Assembly (NCBI RefSeq): GCF_039543245.1
Contig: NZ_BAABJJ010000004.1
Span: forward strand, 1-64,000
Origin: Algibacter_G agarivorans
GTDB lineage: Bacteria > Bacteroidota > Bacteroidia > Flavobacteriales > Flavobacteriaceae
DNA length: 64,000 bases
Direction: 5' to 3'
Made by a program: the position numbers and the translations under genes. Positions 9,187-18,767 of the stretch are shown one piece after another (the stretch's first letter is position 1; every line of letters starts with the position of its first letter). The notes beneath the pieces were generated by a model. The model was not told the origin of the DNA, did no database searches, and saw nothing but the letters and a program-made list of their open reading frames with translations.

Positions 9187-10584
9187 TTAGTTATTTAATT
9201 TTAGCGTTAAACTACACAATGCATCTTCAGGTAATTCTACATTTATTTCCTCTTCACCAATTATTAACCTTACAAACTGATTTGTTGATTTATTGTTTTG
9301 AATTAATACTTTAATCTCATTATTTCTATTTTTAGTTGTCACAATTCTATGTTTTGAAATGTGAGCAATTCTTTTATCGCCTTTAACTACGGAATTACTT
9401 GCTAAATACATAGCGTTGTAATCTGGTGTATATTGAATAGCTCCATTTTGGCGATTAATAACCATTAACGAATTTTGTTTCCAACCCCAAGCGCTATTTG
9501 ATGTTTCATTTAAAATTAAATTCCAATAGCAATAATTGGTGCTGCCTGCATTTATATAGTTGGCAATTTCAGACAATCTTTCTTTGGCTTGTTCTGTAGA
9601 ATTATCACCATTATAACACTTTGTTTCCGTATTCATGATTTTCATATTAGGCGCCAGTAATGAGACTTCCCTAATAAAAGCCTCATTGGCATATTGAAAA
9701 CCAATACCGTCAAAATTTTCAAAGGTTTTGGAGTTTAATAGTTTATAATGGTCTCCTCTGTTAATAGTTCTAAACGTTCCGGCCCAAATACCCGTGTCTA
9801 AGTCTTCATTTTTAAATGCCGGAATTACGTAGTTGACACTTAAATCTTGCAATTGTTCCATGGTCATATTACAACCTGGAAATGGGGCATAGGTATCTGG
9901 TTCATTTTGTATACAAAAGCGATCTATTTCTACTCCTTCATTTTTATAAGCTTTAATGTATTTTATCAAATAGGTAGTATATGCCTCATAAATTTCTGGT
10001 GATTCTATTAACCTACTTTTTTCTTTATCTAAATTATTTTTATCCATGGCATTACTATATTTCATCCATGCAGGTGGACTCCAAGGAGATGCTTGTAGTA
10101 TCATTGAATTATTTTCCTTTAAAGCTTCTTTTATAAAAGGTAATAAATGTTTTTTATCTCTTTTAATGGAGAAATACTTCATGTCATAATCTTCAGGTAC
10201 CATGCTATAACTGTATGCATCTAAAGAAAAGTCACTAGCTCCAATAGGCGTTCTATTAAAAACAAGATTTGCATTATTGGTGTTAAATAAATTTTTTAAA
10301 ACTTCGCGTTGTTTTGTTTTAGGTAAGCTGAATAAAGCTTCACCGCCATTTTCATTAAAAGCACCTCCAATGCCTTCAATAGTTTGGAATTCCACCTCAG
10401 GAACTAAAACAATAAAATCATTTTGATGTACTTTAATGTTAGGGTCAATTTTTGTTTCGTGTTTTTTAATTGGAGAAGCTTCTCCTTTTTTTAATGTAAC
10501 ATACGAAACTTCTACATTATAATTTTGTGCACTTAATGCTGATGTAAACAATATGGCAGCAATTAATATTTTATTAAATTTCAT
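9187..10584 (-). CDS. GH30-family glycosidase
   Basis: 465 residues from the ATG at 10584, chosen because the ATG overlaps the TAA of the upstream GH2 gene by one base (TAATG) and gives a signal peptide ending SALSAQ. It is a (beta/alpha)8 hydrolase of the glucosylceramidase/beta-glycanase family. Visible motifs: GIGGAF near residue 71, the LQASPWSPPAWM strand, acid/base Glu228 in QNEPD and nucleophile Glu320 in MNTET. A C-terminal beta domain completes the family architecture. Probably trims a beta-linked sugar (galactose, or another side residue) from porphyran-type chains. Translational coupling with the GH2 suggests both act on the same oligosaccharide. Confidence 0.9.
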   Translation of the reverse strand: MKFNKILIAAILFTSALSAQNYNVEVSYVTLKKGEASPIKKHETKIDPNIKVHQNDFIVLVPEVEFQTIEGIGGAFNENGGEALFSLPKTKQREVLKNLFNTNNANLVFNRTPIGASDFSLDAYSYSMVPEDYDMKYFSIKRDKKHLLPFIKEALKENNSMILQASPWSPPAWMKYSNAMDKNNLDKEKSRLIESPEIYEAYTTYLIKYIKAYKNEGVEIDRFCIQNEPDTYAPFPGCNMTMEQLQDLSVNYVIPAFKNEDLDTGIWAGTFRTINRGDHYKLLNSKTFENFDGIGFQYANEAFIREVSLLAPNMKIMNTETKCYNGDNSTEQAKERLSEIANYINAGSTNYCYWNLILNETSNSAWGWKQNSLMVINRQNGAIQYTPDYNAMYLASNSVVKGDKRIAHISKHRIVTTKNRNNEIKVLIQNNKSTNQFVRLIIGEEEINVELPEDALCSLTLKLNN

Positions 10585-13460
10585 TATTCTATTTGTTTTA
10601 ATGTTAAACCATTTAGCCAAAAAGAACCTTTTGGATTAATACTTTTAAATTTTAATATAACCGCATTAGTACCATCTGAGTTAAAGGTTGATTTAATTGA
10701 AATGGGTTTACGTTCACCACTACTATCATTATTATAGTAATTTACAATATGGTCGTCAGCGGTTCTTGTAAAACGACCATCAACATCTTCAACGGTAACT
10801 TCTATTTCATTTGTTAATTTTACATCCAACTTTCTTGCATGATGAAAGGTTTCTATAGCATATTTCCCCGTTTTTAAGTTTGTTAATTTTAAAGATAATT
10901 CTCCATTTTCTATATAAACACCATCTGTGCCTACAAAACTTAAATCACCAAGCATACTTGTTCCATTTCCTAACCAATTTATTTTTTTGTTAGTGTTTAT
11001 TTCAACTTGTGCATTTGTTTCATCTAGTTTGTGTTTTAAATCGCTGTTAGAATTTCCTGTCCATTCTTGCCATTCAAATTGTACCAATTGTTTGTCTCCA
11101 CCAATATCTACACGATCTATAGGATAATCGTAAATTGGTCTGGCATGGTTCGTAATTTCGTTGGTATTAAAGCTTACCGTATTTATTGTGGCTTTTCCGG
11201 ATTTTAAGCCTTTTGCCTTTGCATTAATGGTTATTGTTCCTGTTTGATTGGTTCCTTTTACATAAATAGCGGCTACACCATTATAAACTAGAGCAGGATT
11301 GGCGTAAATTTTGCCATTATTAATTATTTCACCAACGCCAGAAACCGAAAACGTAATTTCATTTTTAGTGTTAGTAACCACTTCACCATTTTCATCTAAA
11401 ATATAGGCATATACTAATCTAATATCCGATCCGCCTGCATAAAATGGTTGATCTGTGATGTTATATTCAACTTTTATATGATGAGGTTTGCCTTCTTTTT
11501 GTCTTGTGAATTCTGTTACTTTTTCACCGTTAGAATATCCAATAGCTTTTAATATGCCACTTTTCCAATGGTGTTTAAAAGTAAATGAAGGATGATTTAA
11601 ATTGGCTTTAGTAATATCATTATCTGGTAATTGTCTTGCAATTAGTTTTCCGTCTTGATATAATTCTACTTCTTGACAATTACTAAATACTCTAACTTTT
11701 CCCTCCTTAGAAGCTGTTTCATCTGCGATATGCACTATTGGTTTTTTTACGAGTTCTGATTGATACCAATAATAAACGGGCTTAGGTACTCTATAAGGCG
11801 ACAATACACCATAGGTAGTCATGAAATCTCTAGACCATTGATCGTCAACAATATCTGGTTGTAAATGATTATAATCCGCCCCTAACCAAGTAATGGCTGC
11901 AAAATTATTTTTGTTGCCTTTATATCTTGAAATGTGAAATTGATTGACTTCTGAATTTGGAGAACTACCATGTTCCATAACCATAGTATAGGCACTCTCT
12001 GGAAATTCTGTTCTTCGATAATCCATTGTTGCATGCACATCTGTAATTCCTTCGTTTTTTGGTCCATCCCATGGGGCAGAAGCAGAGGCCGTTAATCTAA
12101 AAGGGTCTTCTTCTTTGGCCACAGTTTGCATTCTAGGTACAGGACCTCTATGGTTAATTCCTGCGCCCCAAACAATAATTGAAGGATGATTTCTATGATT
12201 ACGAATCATAGTTCTAGTTGCTTTTTCTAAGTTTTCAAACCAAGTATCATCTCCCCATTCAATCCATGTTGAAGGTTCTTCATAAATAAAAATTCCTAAT
12301 TCGTCGCAAGCATTAATAAAAGCATCATCTTGCGTATAATGAGATAACCTAATGATGTTCATGCCAGCTTTTTTATACTGTAGCGCTTCGTTATAATGAA
12401 AGGAATTTGGCACCGCATCTCCAATGTTAGGATAACTTTGATGGCGATTTGCGCCCACTAAAAAAAGCGGTTCTCCATTTAATACAAATCCTTTACCTTT
12501 TTCTAAAGAAAATTTTCTGAAACCAAATTTGTTTTCCACAAAATCAACAGGTGCTTCGTCATCATAAATCACCGAATTTACGCGATATAAATAGGGCGTG
12601 TCTGGAGACCATAAATGGTATTCTTCTTCAATTGTAGCAGATTGTCTAAATGTATGGGTAGAATTAGCTGAAATTTTAATTTCTGATATTAATTTCTTAA
12701 TAACAAAACCATCTTTATTAATAATATTTGTAATTATTTTACTCTTTTTTGCTGTAGAATTTTCATTTTTAACAGTTGTTTTAATAGTAACAGTACCATT
12801 GTTTTTGTTAACAGTAGGTGTAGTTATGTGCACACCAGCATCAAAGTCTTCCCAATTGAAATTGACATGAAGCTTGTTAGTGGTTACTAAGTAAACATCT
12901 CTGTAAAGTCCTCCAAATTTTACATAATCTGTTCTATGGGGATCTGGAGCTATGGTTTGGTTATAAGTGTTATCTGCTTTTACAACAATGGTATTTTCCT
13001 TACCGAATTTTACAAAATTGGTAATATCAAAATGAAAAGGAGTATAGCCATTTACAGCGTAATTACCTACTTTTTCTCCATTAACCCATAACTCTGTTGC
13101 GTTATGTACGGCTTCAAACTCTAAAAATACTTTTTGCGATGTGTCTGCTTCAATTTTTAGTTTTTTTCTATACCAACTAACATCACGAAGGTATTTTTCT
13201 TGAACCCAAGTTTCTTTAATACTATCCAATTCATAAGAAACTAATTGAGGGTTGTGAGGAACTGAAACATTCTTCCAAGAACTATCATCAAAATTTATGC
13301 TTGTTGGTTTAGTTTTAAGGTCTCCTAAATGGAATTTCCAACCTAAGTTTAAGTTAGTTTTTGTTCTGTTTCCAGCTTCAAAACCACTAGGTAAGTTATT
13401 GTTCTGTGCAAAATTTAGTTGACAGATTATTAGTCCAAGAATTAATAATTTGATTTTCAT
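10584..13460 (-). CDS. GH2-family protein with substituted acid/base motif
   Basis: 958 residues with a signal peptide (to about residue 19). The GH2 domains are in order: jelly roll (about 35-195), beta sandwich (205-315), TIM barrel (320-600), then extra beta domains and a C-terminal module. RLSHY (371-375) and the nucleophile region MVMEHG (Glu496) are present. The position that normally reads W-S-x-G-N-E reads W431-G-A-G-I-N-H437, so the acid/base Glu is absent although flanking residues (NHPSIIVW before, NHRG after) are well kept. Either this is a GH2 clade with a different proton donor or the protein is catalytically altered. It heads the GH2-GH30 coupled pair. Confidence 0.88.
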   Translation of the reverse strand: MKIKLLILGLIICQLNFAQNNNLPSGFEAGNRTKTNLNLGWKFHLGDLKTKPTSINFDDSSWKNVSVPHNPQLVSYELDSIKETWVQEKYLRDVSWYRKKLKIEADTSQKVFLEFEAVHNATELWVNGEKVGNYAVNGYTPFHFDITNFVKFGKENTIVVKADNTYNQTIAPDPHRTDYVKFGGLYRDVYLVTTNKLHVNFNWEDFDAGVHITTPTVNKNNGTVTIKTTVKNENSTAKKSKIITNIINKDGFVIKKLISEIKISANSTHTFRQSATIEEEYHLWSPDTPYLYRVNSVIYDDEAPVDFVENKFGFRKFSLEKGKGFVLNGEPLFLVGANRHQSYPNIGDAVPNSFHYNEALQYKKAGMNIIRLSHYTQDDAFINACDELGIFIYEEPSTWIEWGDDTWFENLEKATRTMIRNHRNHPSIIVWGAGINHRGPVPRMQTVAKEEDPFRLTASASAPWDGPKNEGITDVHATMDYRRTEFPESAYTMVMEHGSSPNSEVNQFHISRYKGNKNNFAAITWLGADYNHLQPDIVDDQWSRDFMTTYGVLSPYRVPKPVYYWYQSELVKKPIVHIADETASKEGKVRVFSNCQEVELYQDGKLIARQLPDNDITKANLNHPSFTFKHHWKSGILKAIGYSNGEKVTEFTRQKEGKPHHIKVEYNITDQPFYAGGSDIRLVYAYILDENGEVVTNTKNEITFSVSGVGEIINNGKIYANPALVYNGVAAIYVKGTNQTGTITINAKAKGLKSGKATINTVSFNTNEITNHARPIYDYPIDRVDIGGDKQLVQFEWQEWTGNSNSDLKHKLDETNAQVEINTNKKINWLGNGTSMLGDLSFVGTDGVYIENGELSLKLTNLKTGKYAIETFHHARKLDVKLTNEIEVTVEDVDGRFTRTADDHIVNYYNNDSSGERKPISIKSTFNSDGTNAVILKFKSINPKGSFWLNGLTLKQIE

Positions 13461-13483
13461 TTTTATGTATAGTTTATCTATAC

Positions 13484-13491
13484 CAAAAATA
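13484..13491 (-). promoter_or_regulatory. Candidate -7 box for the GH2-GH30 run
   Basis: On the minus strand this reads TATTTTTG, a match to the Bacteroidota TAnnTTTG -7 consensus, 24 bases from the GH2 start codon. No clear -33 TTG element is seen at the right spacing, so this is a weak call. Confidence 0.3.
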
Positions 13492-13536
13492 TTTATTCTT
13501 ATTGCTTAATTTAATTAGATATGTATTGAATATTAT

Positions 13537-13547
13537 AACATATGGTT
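13537..13547. promoter_or_regulatory. Recurrent CATATG-type motif, copy 1
   Basis: Reads AACATATGGTT, about 46 bases upstream of the candidate -7 box of the GH2 gene. The same motif occurs exactly at 25656-25666 and in variants at 28601-28629 and 52035-52046, always in front of glycosidase genes. Possible operator; the regulator is unknown. Confidence 0.35.
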
Positions 13548-13554
13548 TAAAATT

Positions 13555-13593
13555 AAAAAAAGGCTTTGAATTTTCATCCAAAGCCTTTTTTTT
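13555..13593. terminator. Rho-independent terminator
   Basis: A 7-bp GC-containing stem (13562-13568 with 13579-13585) and a 10-base loop is flanked by an A-run on the left and a T-run on the right, so it can work in both directions. It lies just past the stop codon of the minus-strand sulfatase at 13610 and closes the sugar-acid operon. Confidence 0.9.
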
Positions 13594-13609
13594 GAAATAT
13601 TTTTTTAAT

Positions 13610-15181
13610 CTATTTTAACTCTAGTTCTTTAATTTCTACTTCTGTTTCACCTCTTAATTTTTTATAAGAAGCAATCATTTCAGCCAATTTATCTTTATTG
13701 CTATTAGCTAAATTATTTTCCTGAGCTCTATCTTCTTTTAAATTATATAATTGATATTCGCTTGAAAGCCCTAATTCTATATTTACTTGCTTGTTAATAG
13801 GATTTCCTTTATAAGGAGGGATTAACACCCAATTTCCACTACGTAATGCTGTTTTTTGACCAGCTTCCAGAATTAAATTTTTTCTGCCTTGGTTTGATTT
13901 TCCTAAAAAGGCATTTAGTAGTTGTTCACTATCATTAGTTTTTGCAGTACTACCTGTTAAATGAGCCAAAGAGCTAAATAAGTCTAACTGGCATACTATA
14001 GCATTAGAAACAGTTGGCTCTATGGTTCCTTTCCAATATGTAATAAAAGGTACATGTGTACCTGCATCAAACAAACTATATTTACCACCACGTAAACCTC
14101 CAAAAGGTGTATGCTTACCTAATTTTTCTACAGCATCATCATAATATCCATCATTTAATACTGGGCCATTATCACTAGATAAAACAATCAAAGTATTTTC
14201 TAAAATACCTTCTTCATTAAGAGTTTTAATGAATTCACCAATAACCCAATCGGCCTCTAAAATAACATCGCCACGTGGCCCCATTCCAGATTTTCCAACA
14301 AAACGTGGGTGTGGTGTACGTGGTACATGTGGTTGTTGTAAGGCATAGTATAAAAAGAATGGGTTTTCCTTATGTTTCTTCACATAGGTTTGTGCTTCTT
14401 TTAAAAAGTGGTCCGCCATGTCTACATCGTTCCATTTTGCAGCTTCGCCACCTTTCATGTATCCAATTCTAGGTATTCCATTTACAATACTGTTATTATG
14501 ACCGTGGTGCCATTTCATAGATAAAAGTTCTGGATTATCTTTCCCTGTAGGTTGGCCTTCAAAATTTGTTTTGTAACTAATTTCAATGGGATCGTTAGGA
14601 TCTAAACCATCAACATGACCGTTTCTTATGTAAACTGTTGGCACTCTATCTTGAGTTGCAGCCATAATATAAGATTCTTCAAAGCCAACCTCATTTGGCC
14701 CAGGGGATACGCGTTCATTCCAATTTACATTTCCTCTACCTAAACCTAGGTGCCATTTACCAACAATACCAGTTTGATACCCTTGTTGCTTTAACATTTT
14801 TGGAACCGTTTTTTGTTCTGTACTAATAATTAGAGGCGCGGTGCCTGGTAAAATAGCGGCATCTTTATTTCTCCAAGGGTAAACACCTGTTAAAATCCCA
14901 TAACGGCTTGGAGTACAAGTTGCCGAAGTAGCATAACCATTAGTGAAACGTACACCTCCATTAGCTAATTGATCAATGTTAGGAGTTGAAATTTCTGTAG
15001 CACCATTTGCACTAATATCGCCGTAGCCCAAATCATCCAAATAAATAAAAACAATATTTGGTTTGGTTTCGGTTTTTTGAGGTTCATCTTGTTTATTTTC
15101 ATTTTTACAACTTACCGATAAAGCAAGTATAATCATTAAAATAGAGCATTTTAAAAATGCAGATTTAGTGATTTGAATCAT
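13610..15181 (-). CDS. S1-family sulfatase lipoprotein
   Basis: 523 residues. A lipobox ends at Cys25 (LSVSC). DD of the LDDLGYGD motif at 49-50 and the formylglycine site C89-T-P-S-R93 identify an S1 sulfatase. A second metal motif, SSDNGP, is present and the C-terminal subdomain is complete. It is the last gene of the L-galactose/altronate operon, 12 bases after another sulfatase and immediately before a strong terminator. The context suggests it releases sulfate from L-galactose-6-sulfate-containing oligosaccharides; the exact position is inference. Confidence 0.92.
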   Translation of the reverse strand: MIQITKSAFLKCSILMIILALSVSCKNENKQDEPQKTETKPNIVFIYLDDLGYGDISANGATEISTPNIDQLANGGVRFTNGYATSATCTPSRYGILTGVYPWRNKDAAILPGTAPLIISTEQKTVPKMLKQQGYQTGIVGKWHLGLGRGNVNWNERVSPGPNEVGFEESYIMAATQDRVPTVYIRNGHVDGLDPNDPIEISYKTNFEGQPTGKDNPELLSMKWHHGHNNSIVNGIPRIGYMKGGEAAKWNDVDMADHFLKEAQTYVKKHKENPFFLYYALQQPHVPRTPHPRFVGKSGMGPRGDVILEADWVIGEFIKTLNEEGILENTLIVLSSDNGPVLNDGYYDDAVEKLGKHTPFGGLRGGKYSLFDAGTHVPFITYWKGTIEPTVSNAIVCQLDLFSSLAHLTGSTAKTNDSEQLLNAFLGKSNQGRKNLILEAGQKTALRSGNWVLIPPYKGNPINKQVNIELGLSSEYQLYNLKEDRAQENNLANSNKDKLAEMIASYKKLRGETEVEIKELELK

Positions 15182-15193
15182 AATAATTTAGCT

Positions 15194-16588
15194 TTAGTTT
15201 GAATTTGTTGATTTTTTTCTGCTCTGTTCCCACTTTTTTTCTTCTTTGATTACATTTTTTGCATGTGGATCAAACCAGTTAGGATCAATATTTTTAGCAT
15301 CCCATTTTTTATAAGCAGCTTCTAGATTGGCTATAATTTTTGAATTACCATCCGAAATATCATAACGTTCTAAACTGTCCTTTTTTAAATTAAACAGTAG
15401 TGTTTTGTTTTTGTAAGCGCTCTTGTATAGTTTGTAATCACCTTTTCTTACTGCATATTCAAAATTTCCAGAAGACCTCCAAAAAAGTTCATCGTGTGGT
15501 ACCGAATTTACTTTGTTTGTAATGTATGGTAATAAATCTACACCATCTAGTTGTTTTTCTTTTTTGGCCTTAGCTCCAGCCGCATTTAAGAATGTAGGAA
15601 ATAAATCTAAAGATGATACAATATTTTGATAATGTTGATTTTCTTTAATTTTCTTTGGCCAAGTCATGAAAAATGGCACTTTTATACCGCCTTCAAATAA
15701 CATGCCTTTATGACCTCTATATGGTCTGTTATCGGCATGTTCAATTCTACCGCCATTATCGCTTAGAAATACAATAATAGTATTGTCTTTTATGTTATTG
15801 GCTACCAAAGTAGAATCTATTCTACCTACATTAGTATCAACAGCATTTACCATGGCAGCATATATACTTCTACCAGCGTATTCTATATGTTTTGTTTTTT
15901 CTAAATATTCTTTAGTTGCATGATCTGGCGCATGAGGTGCATTATAGGCTAAATACATAAAAAAGGGTTTGTCTTCTTTTTTAGAAATAAACCTAATGGC
16001 TTCATCTGTAAAATTATCAGTTAAATAATTTAATTCATTTTCAGGTACAACTTTACCATTTCTGTATATGGTTTGAATATCATTTTTAGCTTTTCCCCAA
16101 TAGTTCATACCGCCTCCAGGAAAACCAAACCAATGATCGAAACCTTGAGCAAGTGGGTATAAATCTGGATGATCACCAACATGCCATTTTCCAATAGCAC
16201 TCGTTCTATAACCTTGCTCTTTTAAAGCTTCAGAAATCATTTTTTCTGATAGAGGTGTTCCAACTGTAGCATCATTTTCACCATCATAAGGCATATTGCA
16301 ATCATGCCCAAAACGAGCTTGGTAACGACCCGTTAATAAACCAGCCCTTGACGGACTGCAATAGGGGTGAGATACATACCCGTTAGAAAATATAACACCT
16401 TCACCTGCCAGTCTGTCTAAATTTGGAGTAGGAATATCTGTAGCGCCATTAAAACCAACGTCTGCCCAGCCTTGATCGTCAGTTAGAATAACAATAATGT
16501 TTGGTTTTTCTTGAGAAAACGCTTTATTTACAACTATAAATAATAGTACAGCGAGTAAAAGTTGTACTGTTTTTATTCTGAAACCCAT
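15194..16588 (-). CDS. S1-family sulfatase, periplasmic
   Basis: 464 residues, with a cleavable signal peptide (about 1-26, ending AFSQ) rather than a lipobox. Metal-binding DDQGWAD is at about 37-43 and the formylglycine motif is C77-S-P-S-R81. SDNGG in the middle supplies further metal ligands. It lies between the mutarotase gene (35 bases) and the next sulfatase (12 bases), so it belongs to the L-galactose operon. A role in desulfating porphyran oligosaccharides is consistent with that position. Confidence 0.92.
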   Translation of the reverse strand: MGFRIKTVQLLLAVLLFIVVNKAFSQEKPNIIVILTDDQGWADVGFNGATDIPTPNLDRLAGEGVIFSNGYVSHPYCSPSRAGLLTGRYQARFGHDCNMPYDGENDATVGTPLSEKMISEALKEQGYRTSAIGKWHVGDHPDLYPLAQGFDHWFGFPGGGMNYWGKAKNDIQTIYRNGKVVPENELNYLTDNFTDEAIRFISKKEDKPFFMYLAYNAPHAPDHATKEYLEKTKHIEYAGRSIYAAMVNAVDTNVGRIDSTLVANNIKDNTIIVFLSDNGGRIEHADNRPYRGHKGMLFEGGIKVPFFMTWPKKIKENQHYQNIVSSLDLFPTFLNAAGAKAKKEKQLDGVDLLPYITNKVNSVPHDELFWRSSGNFEYAVRKGDYKLYKSAYKNKTLLFNLKKDSLERYDISDGNSKIIANLEAAYKKWDAKNIDPNWFDPHAKNVIKEEKKWEQSRKKSTNSN

Positions 16589-16623
16589 CCTTATTTTGTG
16601 TTTACTGTTATTTGTTTTTAAGT

Positions 16624-16971
16624 TTATCTTTCTAATTTAAAAACCTGTTCTAAAGCCATCCATTTTTCGCCATTTTTAGCCCAGGGAAGTTCTTGTTGGT
16701 ATTTCCACATGAGGTTTTCCCATTCTTGTACTTTTGGGTTGTTGGCATCCATTTTAGCTTTTTTGACTGGATCAAAAGTCTCATCAACTTCCATAATCAT
16801 AAACATACGATTGCCGACAAGGTAAATTTCCATGTCCACAATACCTGCATCTTTAATGCTTTTGGTTATTTCTGGCCATGCATTACCAGCAGCGTGGTAT
16901 GCTTTATATTCCTTTATTAATTTAGAATCGTCTTTTAAGTCGCATGAAAAACAATGTCTTTTTGTACTCAT
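16624..16971 (-). CDS. L-rhamnose/L-fucose mutarotase-family protein
   Basis: 115 residues, a compact alpha+beta barrel protein of the RhaM (DUF718) family. Recognisable segments: KEYKAYH near the N-terminus, MEIYLVGNRMFMIMEV in the middle and WENLMWKYQ near the end. Such enzymes interconvert alpha and beta anomers of 6-deoxy-L-sugars. Here it sits 8 bases from a FucP-type permease in an operon for L-galactose, which shares ring stereochemistry with L-fucose, so L-galactose or L-fucose is the likely substrate. Cytosolic, no signal peptide. Confidence 0.85.
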   Translation of the reverse strand: MSTKRHCFSCDLKDDSKLIKEYKAYHAAGNAWPEITKSIKDAGIVDMEIYLVGNRMFMIMEVDETFDPVKKAKMDANNPKVQEWENLMWKYQQELPWAKNGEKWMALEQVFKLER

Positions 16972-16979
16972 AATTTCTG

Positions 16980-18299
16980 TTATTTTGAAGTTTTATAAGT
17001 AGCATAGCCATAATGAGCAACTACTGCTAAACAAATTAATGGAAGAATGAATGAAAATTTTACTTCAGGAATAAACCCTAAAATGGCAACATCTGAAAAA
17101 CCAGAACCTCCCATATCCAAAATACTACCTTGAAGTACTGGCATTAAAGCGCCACCTACAATAGCCATAACTAATCCTGCTGACCCAATTTTGGCTTCGT
17201 CCCCCATATCTTTAAGTGCAATACCATAAATGGTCGGGAACATGATAGACATAAATACTGAAATACCAACCAAAGAAATTAAACCAGCCATTCCAGGTAA
17301 AAGAATAGCGCCAACACTACAAATAACACCACCAATTCCAAAAAGCATTAATATTTTGGATGGGTTTATTGATTTCATCAATGCGGTTCCTATCCATCTG
17401 CCAACAAGAAACAAAACCATTGCAGCAACATTATAGTATGTAGCAGTTAGTTCCCAGCCAAAAGTCGCATTCAAATTATCTACATATTGAAAAATATAGG
17501 TCCAACACATAATTTGAGCACCAACATAAAAAGCTTGAGCAATCACACCATGTTTGTAATTTTTGTTAGAGAACAATTTTTTGAACGATTCCGACAGTCC
17601 CATTTTATCTTCTGCTGCAGTTTTTGGAATCTTGGTAAAAATTATAATAGACATAATTATTAATACTAAAACACCTAAAGCAATGTAGGGAATACTGATA
17701 ATGCTTAAATCGTTTTCTCTTATGGCTCCTAATTCTTCTGAAGTTAAGGCGTTATAAGCTTCAGTAGTATAATCGTCAGAACGTAAGGCACCAATAATAA
17801 ATACTTGAGCTATTATCATACCAGTTAAAGAGCCGATTGGGTTAAAAGCTTGAGCTAAATTTAAACGTTGGGTTGCCGTTTCCTTGTCTCCTAAGGATAA
17901 AATCAAAGGATTAGAAGTGGTTTCTAAAAATGCCAAACCACAAGTAATAATCCATAATGAAATCAAAAAGTAATTGAATTCTTGGTTCGCTGCTGCTGGA
18001 AAAAACAAAAATGCTCCAATAGCGTACAAAGACAATCCTAATAGAATCCCAGATTTATAACTATATTTTCTAATGAACAATGCTGCAGGTAATGCCATGA
18101 AAAAGTACCCAAAATAGAAAGCAAATTGTACTAAAGATGCTTGAACATTTGAAAGCTCCGGCATTACTTTTTTAAAAGCTGAAACCATAGGGTTGGTTAA
18201 ATCGTTAGCAATACCCCATAAAGCGAATAAGGAAGTAATGATTATGAAAGGAAGTAAAAGTTCTTTTCTAACTATTGGAATTTTTTTTGTAGTATTCAT
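16980..18299 (-). CDS. fucP: FucP-type sugar:H+ symporter (MFS)
   Basis: 439 residues with about 12 hydrophobic segments. The N-terminal LFALWGIANDLTNPMV segment is diagnostic of the L-fucose permease branch of the major facilitator superfamily. It should import L-fucose or the stereochemically related L-galactose across the inner membrane. It lies between the broken L-galactose dehydrogenase-like SDR and the mutarotase gene. Given the enzymes in the operon, L-galactose released by the GH29 enzymes is the preferred inferred cargo. Confidence 0.9.
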   Translation of the reverse strand: MNTTKKIPIVRKELLLPFIIITSLFALWGIANDLTNPMVSAFKKVMPELSNVQASLVQFAFYFGYFFMALPAALFIRKYSYKSGILLGLSLYAIGAFLFFPAAANQEFNYFLISLWIITCGLAFLETTSNPLILSLGDKETATQRLNLAQAFNPIGSLTGMIIAQVFIIGALRSDDYTTEAYNALTSEELGAIRENDLSIISIPYIALGVLVLIIMSIIIFTKIPKTAAEDKMGLSESFKKLFSNKNYKHGVIAQAFYVGAQIMCWTYIFQYVDNLNATFGWELTATYYNVAAMVLFLVGRWIGTALMKSINPSKILMLFGIGGVICSVGAILLPGMAGLISLVGISVFMSIMFPTIYGIALKDMGDEAKIGSAGLVMAIVGGALMPVLQGSILDMGGSGFSDVAILGFIPEVKFSFILPLICLAVVAHYGYATYKTSK

Positions 18300-18332
18300 A
18301 TTTTAATTTATGGTTTAGTAGTTATAATATAT

Positions 18333-18389
18333 TTAATCTTCAGTAATCACAATGGTGTTTACTTGCATGTCTTTAATTAAATCAAATAC
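18333..18389 (-). pseudogene. 3' tail of an unidentified gene
   Basis: Just beyond the end of the SDR remnant, a different frame encodes a coding-like tail (DLIKDMQVNTIVITED then stop) 33 bases before the permease start. It does not match the expected C-terminus of the SDR. I read it as the last residues of a deleted gene joined to the SDR by deletion. The parent family is not recognised. Confidence 0.35.
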
Positions 18390-18757
18390 CTATTTTCTTG
18401 TAGGCTAAATAGACCTCTTTTAGAGGACGCATATCCAGAAGCATTACCTTGACCTGTTTGAGCCGCTTTAGAAACTATATTTAAAATATTACTATTAGCT
18501 TTTTTAATCATTGGCAAGCAATATTTTAAAATTGTAAAAAAACATACCATATTTAATTTAAGAGAATACACTAAATTGTCTATGCAGGTATTTAAACCTA
18601 TGCCATCAATAATACTTACATTATTAATTAATGCATCAACACGACCGTATTTTTCTTTTATGGTTTTTACTGCAGTTTCAATTTGTCTGATTACAAATAA
18701 AGCGTTAATCTCTGCCGCACCAACAACAGTAACTTTTTCTTTTAACCCTAAATTTAT
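18377..18757 (-). pseudogene. Degraded SDR, probable L-fucose/L-galactose dehydrogenase
   Basis: Remnant of a short-chain dehydrogenase. The natural start is probably 18757-18755, now ATA, because the reading that follows (NLGLKEKV) matches the usual N-terminus; a TTG three codons upstream is the only other start. Immediately after VTVV the nucleotide-binding glycine loop and about 40-50 residues are missing. The middle is recognisable (YGRVDALINN, TGQGNASGYASSK), then the sequence ends after the catalytic Tyr/Lys region. L-galactose/L-fucose dehydrogenases of this type make the lactone that the next enzyme opens. It follows the lactonase gene directly, so this was the first oxidation step and is now almost certainly inactive. 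Confidence 0.85.
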
Positions 18758-18767
18758 TAGCCTCAAT

